Positions 1-5,278 of a DNA stretch of 8,525 nt are shown here, piece after piece (within the stretch, counting starts at the first letter, position 1; each line of letters begins with the position of its first letter). The notes under the pieces are model-generated. The model saw only the letters and a list, made by a program, of their open reading frames with translations. It had not been told where the DNA came from and ran no database searches. The stretch lies in contig JAEWPH010000291.1 of NCBI GenBank assembly GCA_023460715.1, forward strand, positions 1 to 8,525. The letters are read 5' to 3'. The translations under genes and the position numbers were made by a program. This DNA comes from Pseudomonadota bacterium. Lineage in GTDB: Bacteria; Pseudomonadota; Gammaproteobacteria; Burkholderiales; Burkholderiaceae_C.

Positions 1-40
1 ATAGGAGTCCGTCTCGTGGGCTCGGAGATGTGTATAAGAC
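1..40. other. Illumina Nextera i7 adapter left on the contig end (non-genomic)
   Basis: Positions 11-39 match the Nextera transposase read-2 adapter without a mismatch, including the start of the Tn5 mosaic end from position 26. The match breaks at position 40, where the adapter's last bases are lost or blurred into genomic sequence. Positions 3-10 read AGGAGTCC, which I recall as the adapter-strand form of Nextera index N705 (reported as GGACTCCT). Positions 1-2 fit the last two bases of the P7 oligo. The order P7, index, adapter is exactly that of a library molecule, so these bases are a sequencing artefact and not a transposon end. Confidence 0.95.
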
Positions 41-42
41 AC

Positions 43-153
43 ACCGCCAAGGCCGCACCGGCCGCGCAGGAGCCCGCCGCGGCGGCCAGCCCGTCCGTCG
101 TGACCGTGGACACGTCCCTGCACCGCACCACGCTGGCCGGCACGGCCCACTGA
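43..153 (+). CDS. C-terminal fragment of a gene upstream of proX, possibly the permease proW
   Basis: An open frame runs from the adapter junction to a TGA at 151-153. It encodes about 36 residues, rich in Ala, Pro and Thr, that end in LAGTAH. There is no start codon and no recognisable domain, so the product cannot be identified from what is visible. The stop lies 59 bp before proX on the same strand, and no terminator-like hairpin lies between them, which suggests co-transcription. In proVWX operons the gene just before proX is the membrane permease proW, so this may be the cytoplasmic tail of ProW. That assignment rests on gene order alone. The true 5' limit is uncertain by a few bases because of the adapter junction. 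Confidence 0.5.
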   Translation, partial: TAKAAPAAQEPAAAASPSVVTVDTSLHRTTLAGTAH

Positions 154-212
154 GGGCCGCGCCCGCCCTCCCCGACTGCCATTGATTTCAAAAAACCAAG
201 GAGCCTGAACTG

Positions 213-1259
213 ATGATGATGACCTGGAAGACCCACCGCATCGCCCCCACCGCCGCAGCCCGCGGCCTGCTGGCTACCAGCCTCGTGGCCCTGGGCCTGG
301 CCGGCGGCGCCGCCGCAAGCCACGCGCAGGACCTGCCCGGCAAGGGCATCACCGTGCAGCCGCTGCAAAGCTCGATCGCGGAAGAGACCTTTCAGACCCT
401 GCTGGTGGGCCGCGCAATGGAAAAGCTCGGCTACACCGTGCAGCCCATCAAGGAGATCGAGTACGCCACGGCCCACGTCGCCATCGCCAATGGGGACGCG
501 ACCTACATGGCCGACCACTGGGACCCGCTGCACGCCGACTTCTACAAGAACGCCGGCGGCGACGCCAAGCTGTCGCGCACGGGCACCTATTCGCAGAATG
601 CCGCGCAGGGCTACCTGATCGACAAGAAGACGGCCGAGCAGTACAAGATCACCCACATCGACCAGCTCAAGGACCCGAAGCTCGCTAAGCTGTTCGACAC
701 CAACGGCGACGGCAAGGCCGACCTGACGGGCTGCAACCCCGGCTGGGGCTGCGAGGGCGTGATCGAGCACCAGCTCAAGGCGTTCCAGCTCAGCGACACG
801 GTGACGCACGTGCAGGGCAGCTACTCGGCGCTGATCGCCGACACCATCGCCCGCTTCAAGCAGGGCAAGCCCATCCTGTACTACACCTGGACGCCCTACT
901 GGGTGAGCGGCGTGCTGCGCCCGGGCCAGGACGTGGTGTGGCTGCAGGTGCCGCACTCCTCGCTGCCCGGCGAGCAGGCCAAAATCGACACCAAGCTGCC
1001 TGACGGCAAGAACTACGGCTTCGTGCTGAACAACCAGCGCATCGTGGCCAACAAGCAGTTCGTGCAGAAGAACCCGGCCGCCGCCAAGCTGTTCGAGGTG
1101 ATGCAGGTGTCGGTGGGCGACATCAACGCGCAGAACCTGGCCATGAAGAACGGCCAGAACAAGCCGGCCGACATCGCGCGCCACGCCGACGGCTGGATCA
1201 AGGCGCACCAGAAGACCTTCGACGGCTGGATCCAGCAGGCGCTGGCCGCGGCCAAGTAA
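213..1259 (+). CDS. proX: ProX, glycine betaine/proline betaine ABC transporter periplasmic binding protein
   Basis: This is the periplasmic substrate-binding protein of a ProU-type importer. It captures glycine betaine or proline betaine and delivers it to ProW/ProV during osmotic stress. The 348-residue product has a signal peptide (hydrophobic core about 18-35) cleaved near SHA|QD. From Q39 it aligns, as I recall the sequence, gap-free with mature E. coli ProX through the binding-site region. The three tryptophans of the E. coli aromatic betaine box (65, 140, 188) fall at W103, W178 and W226, and the disulfide pair falls at C174 and C180 within [10 protein letters not shown]. The blocks [20 protein letters not shown] and DVVWLQVP are near-identical. 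Three ATGs lie in a row at 213, 216 and 219. AAGGAG at 198-203 supports 213, though 216 is also possible. A terminator follows 53 bp after the stop, so proX closes its operon. Confidence 0.96.
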   Translation: MMMTWKTHRIAPTAAARGLLATSLVALGLAGGAAASHAQDLPGKGITVQPLQSSIAEETFQTLLVGRAMEKLGYTVQPIKEIEYATAHVAIANGDATYMADHWDPLHADFYKNAGGDAKLSRTGTYSQNAAQGYLIDKKTAEQYKITHIDQLKDPKLAKLFDTNGDGKADLTGCNPGWGCEGVIEHQLKAFQLSDTVTHVQGSYSALIADTIARFKQGKPILYYTWTPYWVSGVLRPGQDVVWLQVPHSSLPGEQAKIDTKLPDGKNYGFVLNNQRIVANKQFVQKNPAAAKLFEVMQVSVGDINAQNLAMKNGQNKPADIARHADGWIKAHQKTFDGWIQQALAAAK

Positions 1260-1312
1260 GTAGCGCTGCAGGCGCGGCAACCGCGCCGCCGCCCGCGCCC
1301 CGTTCCCGAACG

Positions 1313-1344
1313 CCCGCCCTCGCAAGAGGCGCGGGTTTTTATTT
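1313..1344 (+). terminator. Rho-independent terminator of the proX operon
   Basis: The left arm CCCGCCCTC (1313-1321) and right arm GAGGCGCGGG (1326-1335) pair fully except for one bulged base. They enclose a GCAA tetraloop of the stable GNRA type and are followed directly by TTTTTATTT (1336-1344). It stands 53 bp after the proX stop on the same strand. Confidence 0.88.
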
Positions 1345-1361
1345 GCCAAAATTGCCGGGAA

Positions 1362-1401
1362 CGCCCTATCCACAAGCGCATACAGCTATCAATAAAATAG
1401 C
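1362..1401 (-). repeat. Intergenic hairpin repeat, copy 1 (inverted orientation)
   Basis: Read on the - strand this matches the copies at 3745-3792 and 7757-7794 in the order ATAGCT, then GCGCTT, then TGGA. It has two parts. GCTAT-N7-ATAGC at 1385-1401 is a 17-bp hairpin with the same spacing as in copy 2. GCGCTTGTGGATAGGGCG (1379 down to 1362) is a degenerate form of the second hairpin. It lies just past the proX terminator, in a gene-free gap. From memory, similar ATAGCT/GCGCTT hairpin elements are common between genes in Acidovorax and its relatives. Confidence 0.7.
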
Positions 1402-1569
1402 GAAACACTCCGACAGCAGAGCACGGCCGGCGGGATCGGCGTCTTCCCCAGCTCCCCACACATTACGCAGTCCCGTCCGAGGCAGACCTGGCCTGGCCGG
1501 CCGAGCCCATTCCGCCCGGTTCCATTTTCAAGGCACCCGGCCACTCCATCCCAGAGCGTCTTTACACCC
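1402..1569. other. Intergenic stretch with no recognised feature
   Basis: This is the middle of the 382-bp gap between proX and the first TonB-dependent receptor. Short open frames cross it on both strands, but they lack a ribosome-binding site, are low in complexity and resemble nothing I know. I see no RNA gene, riboswitch or strong hairpin here. Confidence 0.5.
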
Positions 1570-1622
1570 TCGACACAATACAAATACGAATTGCTATCAT
1601 TAGCAATTGTCTTGTTGTATTG
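1570..1622 (+). promoter_or_regulatory. Putative promoter with nested palindromic operator upstream of the TonB-dependent receptor gene
   Basis: A perfect dyad, AATTGCTA-TCAT-TAGCAATT (1589-1608), sits inside a second dyad, CAATACAA (1576-1583) with TTGTATTG (1615-1622). The two centres differ by only half a base. A possible sigma-70 promoter is TCGACA (1570-1575) with TATCAT (1595-1600), separated by a long 19-bp spacer, so a repressor on the inner dyad would cover the -10 box. The stretch is AT-rich against a GC-rich background and ends 19 bp before the start codon. Best matched to the 19-bp Fur consensus (1593-1611) it agrees at 10 positions, a weak fit. A Zur-type site is also possible. 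The regulator is unknown. The symmetry is certain and its function is inferred. Confidence 0.5.
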
Positions 1623-1641
1623 ATCGAAGGATGTTTGACCG

Positions 1642-3717
1642 ATGGCCCGATACGCACTGCTCCGCCCCCTGCCCCTCCCCCTCGCTGCCGCCCTGGCCTG
1701 TGCCGGCATGGCCGCAGCTCACGCACAATCGTCATCTCCCGCGGCCCCGGACACCGCGGCGCTGTCCACCGTGGTGGTGACCGCGTCGGGCACGGCCGTG
1801 GACATCCGGGAGGCGCCCGCCAGCATCAGCGTCATCACCCGCGAGGACATCGAGCGCAAACCCGTTACCAGCATCGGCGAGCTGCTGGCCACCGTGCCGG
1901 GTGTGACGGGCGGCCTGTCGGGCACCGGCGCGCAGTCCAAGATCCGACTGCGCGGCCTGCCCGAGAAGTACACGCTGATCCTGGTGGACGGCCAGCGCCA
2001 GGGCAACTCGGCCGGCGTGAACTACCGCGACGATCTGGGCCAGCAGGATCTGGACTGGATCTCGCCCGAGATGATCGAGCGCATCGAGGTGGTGCGCGGC
2101 CCGATGTCATCGCTCTACGGCTCGGACGCCATGGGCGGCGTCATCAACATCATCACGCGCAAGATCGCGCCGCGCTGGGCGGGCTCGACCACGCTCAACT
2201 ACAGCCGCCCCTCGGACGGCGACCGGGGCGACACGCGGCAGTGGGGCTTCAATGCCAGCGGCCCCGTGTCGGACCGCCTCGGCCTGCGCCTGGCCGGCAA
2301 CTACACCGACCGCGCCGCGGACGAGGGCAACGGCGGCTTCCCCGGCGCGTACCTGTCCACGGCGGGCTCGCGCAAGCAGAACCTCAATGCCCTGCTGAAC
2401 TGGCAGCTCACGCCCGACCAGGTGATCGGCCTGGAGGCCGGCCAGGGCACCCAGCGCGCCACCGGCTCGGACGTGCGTGCCGCCAACGGCAACCCGCTGG
2501 TCGCGCAGTGGGGCCTGAGCAAGCTGGAGCACACGCACGTCGGCGCCAGCCATGAAGGCCGCTGGGGCGACGTGCGCTCGCGCATCAACCTGGCCCACCA
2601 CCGGTACGAGGACAAGGGCGACACCATCGGCAACAACTCCCGCGAGACCACGCTGGACGGCCGGGTGGATCTGCCTGCGAAATTATTCGGCTTCGACCAG
2701 GCCCTGACCCTGGGCGGCCAGTGGAAGCGCGAGGAGCTGGACAACCGCGACACCATCGGCCTGGCGCCCATCGACTACCGCGGCAACCCGGTCAACGGCT
2801 CGTCCATCAGCGCGTCGACCTGGGCCCTCTTCGGCGAGAACCAGATCTTCCTGCGCGACAACCTGGCCCTGACGCTGGGCCTGCGCATGGACCACCATGA
2901 GAAGTACGGCAGCAACTGGAGCCCCCGCGCCTACCTCGTCTACCACCCGCAGCCCGAGTGGACGGTGCGCGGCGGCGTGTCGCGCGGCTTCCGCGCGCCG
3001 GGGCTCAAGGAGAACTCGCCCAACGCGGCCACGCAGTCCGGCGGCAACGGCTGCCGCAGCCTGGCCGGCCTGGGCTGGACCAGTACCAGCGTCAACGCGG
3101 ACGGCACCCGCGGCTGCTACATGGCGGGCAACCCCGACCTCGAACCCGAGACCAGCACCAACTTCGAACTGGGCACCAGCTGGGACCGCAACGGCTGGTC
3201 GCTGGGCGCCACGTACTTCCATACCAACTTCAAGAACAAGATCGACTACCAGCCGCTCGGCTTCTTCAACGGCTACTGGTGGACGCGCATGGCCAACGCC
3301 CAGCGCGCCCGCACCCGCGGCCTGGAGGCCACCTTCAACGTGCCGCTGGCCACCGGCTTGGACTGGAACACCAACGTCACCCGCATGTTCGAGTCCAAGA
3401 ACCTGACCACGGGCGCCTCGCTGCTGGCCGTGCCGCGCCTCACGGCGTATTCGTCGCTGCAGTGGCGCATCCGCGCGGCGTGGACGGCGGCGCTGAGTGC
3501 GCACCATACGGGCAAGGAACTGCTCACCACCGGCACTGCCAGCAACTTCGCCAAGGCTTACACGACCTTCGACGTCTCCACCAACTACCAGGTGAACGAC
3601 ACGGTGACCCTGCGCGCCGGCGTCATCAACTTCACTGACAAGCAGTCCCGCGAGCTGGGCAGCAACTACGACAACGGCGGGCGCACCTACTTCGTCGGCG
3701 TGACGGCGCGGTTCTGA
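1642..3717 (+). CDS. TonB-dependent outer-membrane receptor, CirA/FepA type
   Basis: This is an outer-membrane gated barrel for active import of a metal chelate, most likely an Fe(III)-siderophore of the catecholate class, driven by TonB-ExbBD. The 691-residue product has a signal peptide (1-28, AAAHA|Q) and a TonB box STVVVTA (42-48). The plug is at about 55-175 and includes VDIREAPASISVITREDI, LRGLPEKYTLILVDGQRQ and RIEVVRGPMSSLYGSDAMGG. A barrel of full family length follows to a C-terminal Phe (ARF), as expected for outer-membrane insertion. NPDLEPETS is the usual barrel motif. C471 and C492 may form an extracellular-loop disulfide. There is no STN signalling domain, so it should not signal to a FecR partner. 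The ATG at 1642 has GAAGGA (1626-1631) ten bases upstream. The gene stands alone behind a palindromic operator candidate. The substrate cannot be read from sequence, and a haem, zinc or other metallophore role is not excluded. Confidence 0.92.
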   Translation: MARYALLRPLPLPLAAALACAGMAAAHAQSSSPAAPDTAALSTVVVTASGTAVDIREAPASISVITREDIERKPVTSIGELLATVPGVTGGLSGTGAQSKIRLRGLPEKYTLILVDGQRQGNSAGVNYRDDLGQQDLDWISPEMIERIEVVRGPMSSLYGSDAMGGVINIITRKIAPRWAGSTTLNYSRPSDGDRGDTRQWGFNASGPVSDRLGLRLAGNYTDRAADEGNGGFPGAYLSTAGSRKQNLNALLNWQLTPDQVIGLEAGQGTQRATGSDVRAANGNPLVAQWGLSKLEHTHVGASHEGRWGDVRSRINLAHHRYEDKGDTIGNNSRETTLDGRVDLPAKLFGFDQALTLGGQWKREELDNRDTIGLAPIDYRGNPVNGSSISASTWALFGENQIFLRDNLALTLGLRMDHHEKYGSNWSPRAYLVYHPQPEWTVRGGVSRGFRAPGLKENSPNAATQSGGNGCRSLAGLGWTSTSVNADGTRGCYMAGNPDLEPETSTNFELGTSWDRNGWSLGATYFHTNFKNKIDYQPLGFFNGYWWTRMANAQRARTRGLEATFNVPLATGLDWNTNVTRMFESKNLTTGASLLAVPRLTAYSSLQWRIRAAWTAALSAHHTGKELLTTGTASNFAKAYTTFDVSTNYQVNDTVTLRAGVINFTDKQSRELGSNYDNGGRTYFVGVTARF

Positions 3718-3744
3718 GCATCCACCGAGCGCGCAGCGCAGAAC

Positions 3745-3792
3745 GCTATCATTTCAATAGCTACCTGCGCTTGATGGACAGGCGCTGGAGGC
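3745..3792 (+). repeat. Intergenic hairpin repeat, copy 2
   Basis: This is the most complete copy. Hairpin one is GCTAT-N7-ATAGC (3745-3761). Hairpin two is GCGCTTGATGGACAGGCGC (3767-3785), followed by TGGAGGC. Its last 38 bases agree with copy 3 at 32 positions. It begins 27 bp after the receptor stop and is followed by ATTTTT (3793-3798), so it could also act as that gene's transcription terminator. No other terminator is visible there. Confidence 0.78.
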
Positions 3793-3967
3793 ATTTTTCA
3801 GCAACGATGGCGGGTATCTACGAGCAGCGGCACCGGCGGCGGGGAGCTCCCACCCCGGGTGCGGACGGGCTCCTACAGCCGCGCGGGGCGCACTGCGGTG
3901 TGATGGCGGCAGCCGTTTGCAGGCACCGTCCTGGCCCCGCACCACCCCGCTCCGAACCGCACGCCGC
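3793..3967. other. Leader region before the topoisomerase gene, no clear signals
   Basis: This GC-rich gap holds a 10-bp palindrome GGGAGCTCCC (3842-3851) inside a loose GCACC/GGGTGC pairing (3830-3862), but no T-run, clear promoter or ribosome-binding site. A TTG at 3917 could lengthen the topoisomerase frame by 17 residues into this region. Confidence 0.4.
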
Positions 3968-5278
3968 ATGCCCACCCGCCCCGCCGCCGTCTCTGCCGCC
4001 GCCGTCTCTGCCGCCGCCGCCGAACCGCCCCGCCCGGGCATGCGCCTGCCCGGCGGGCTGGTCTATGTCTCTGCCGACATGCCCGGCCTGGCGCGCGTGC
4101 GCCACGGCAAGACCTTCCGCTACCGCCGGCCCGACGGCAGCTGGCTGGGCGACGAGGAGGAGATCGCCCGCATCCGCAAGCTGGCCATTCCGCCCGCCTA
4201 CACCGACGTGTGGATCTGCCCGCGCGCCAACGGCCACCTGCAGGCTACGGGCCTGGACGCGCGCGGCCGGCGCCAGTACCGCTACCACCCCGAGTGGCGC
4301 CGCGTGCGCGACGAGGACAAGTTCGAGCGCATGCGCGCCTTCGGCCAGGCGCTGCCGCGCATCCGCGCCCGCGTGGCACGCGACCTCAAGCCCCGGCGGG
4401 GCGAGCCTGCGCTGTCGCGCACCGTGGTGCTGGCCACCATCGTGCGCCTGCTGGACACCACCTTCCTGCGCGTGGGCAACGAGGAATACGCCGTCACCAA
4501 CAAGTCCTACGGCCTGACGACGCTGCGCAACCGCCATGCCGGCGTACGCGGCAGCCAGCTCACGCTGCGCTTTCGCGGCAAGAGCGGCGTGGAGCAGGAG
4601 GCCCGCCTGGACGACCCGCGCGTGGCCCGCGTGGTGCGCCGCTGCCAGCAGTTGCCCGGGCAGGAGCTGTTCCAGTACGAGGATGCGGACGGCCAGCGCC
4701 ACGCCATCGGCTCCAGCGACGTGAACGACTACCTGCGTGAGATCACCGAGGGGGCACGGCGCACGGCTGACGCCGGCCAGAGCGACCTGCACTTCACCGC
4801 CAAGGACTTCCGCACCTGGCACGGCACGGCGCAGGCTTTGGAGCTGACGCGGCTGGCGTGCACGGGTGAATGCGGCCCGGCGTCGTACAGCGCCAAGGCC
4901 ATCCTGATCGAAGTGGCGCGCCAGTTGGGCAATACGCCCGCGGTGTGCAAGAAGTCGTACGTGCACCCTGCCGTGCTGGAACTGGGCACGCGTCTGTCTT
5001 CCGACGCCGGCCCCGACATGCAGCGCGTGTGGGACCGCATTGGCGGCGGCGTGGCGCCGCGCGGCCTGAGCGGCGCGGAGCGGCGGCTGCTGGCCTTCCT
5101 GCAGCCCTCCAAGCGTGCCGCGCAGGCCCCACAGGCATCGCCAAAAGCCGCCATCAAGGCGCCTACGAAAGCTGCAACGCAGGCGGCGGCCAAGGCGCCC
5201 CCGAAGACCGCGCGGGCCCCGAAGCGCTCAACCGGCCGCGCGGCCCGCCGCACCGTCACCAGCGATATGTCGCGCTAG
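3968..5278 (+). CDS. DNA topoisomerase IB (bacterial/poxvirus type) with basic Lys/Ala-rich tail
   Basis: This cytoplasmic enzyme relaxes supercoils through a 3'-phosphotyrosine intermediate without ATP. From the ATG at 3968 the product has 436 residues. It has an N-terminal domain (YVSADMPGLARVRHG; LAIPPAYTDVWICP) and a catalytic domain. By comparison with the vaccinia and Deinococcus enzymes, the active residues are R168 (FLRVGNEEY), K205 (RGKSG), R282 (DFRTWHGT), N322 (GNTPAVCKKS) and nucleophile Y331. Asn in place of the vaccinia His is also what the Deinococcus enzyme has. From about residue 380 to the end runs a Lys/Ala/Pro-rich, histone H1-like tail (KAPTKAA, AKAPPK) that should be disordered and bind DNA. 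The start is uncertain: no ribosome-binding site supports 3968, TTG 3917 or ATG 4040, and conserved sequence begins only near 4060. The 3' end overlaps the convergent receptor gene by 23 bp. Confidence 0.93.
   Translation: MPTRPAAVSAAAVSAAAAEPPRPGMRLPGGLVYVSADMPGLARVRHGKTFRYRRPDGSWLGDEEEIARIRKLAIPPAYTDVWICPRANGHLQATGLDARGRRQYRYHPEWRRVRDEDKFERMRAFGQALPRIRARVARDLKPRRGEPALSRTVVLATIVRLLDTTFLRVGNEEYAVTNKSYGLTTLRNRHAGVRGSQLTLRFRGKSGVEQEARLDDPRVARVVRRCQQLPGQELFQYEDADGQRHAIGSSDVNDYLREITEGARRTADAGQSDLHFTAKDFRTWHGTAQALELTRLACTGECGPASYSAKAILIEVARQLGNTPAVCKKSYVHPAVLELGTRLSSDAGPDMQRVWDRIGGGVAPRGLSGAERRLLAFLQPSKRAAQAPQASPKAAIKAPTKAATQAAAKAPPKTARAPKRSTGRAARRTVTSDMSR
3983..4018 (+). repeat. 15-bp tandem repeat in the start of the topoisomerase gene
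   Basis: GTCTCTGCCGCCGCC occurs at 3989-4003 and again at 4004-4018, with partial GCC units before and after. It encodes AVSAAAVSAAAA, a low-complexity leader upstream of the conserved domain. Because the period is a multiple of three, gain or loss of a unit would keep the frame. Confidence 0.7.

Noticed and set aside
26..42. Tn5 mosaic-end sequence suggesting a transposon end
   Set aside because: It is preceded by the Nextera adapter and index in library order, so it comes from the sequencing library and not from a mobile element.
1343..1709. Small open frames on both strands in the proX-receptor gap
   Set aside because: They cross a terminator, a repeat copy or the operator dyad, have no ribosome-binding site and look like random coding.
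2683..3507. Long - strand open frame of 274 codons inside the first receptor gene
   Set aside because: It is antisense to a well-conserved receptor barrel, low in complexity and shows no family features.
3830..3862. Hairpin with GGGAGCTCCC before the topoisomerase as a terminator or riboswitch
   Set aside because: The pairing is imperfect, no T-run follows, and GC-rich sequence produces such palindromes easily.
3917..3967. TTG start extending the topoisomerase by 17 residues
   Set aside because: The added residues are not family-like and no ribosome-binding site precedes the TTG, so the ATG at 3968 is preferred. It is not strictly excluded.
3818..4966. Long - strand open frame of 382 codons opposite the topoisomerase
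   Set aside because: It is a compositional shadow of a GC-rich gene. Its translation is Ala/Arg/Gly-rich with no motif, while the + strand frame carries a full set of catalytic residues.
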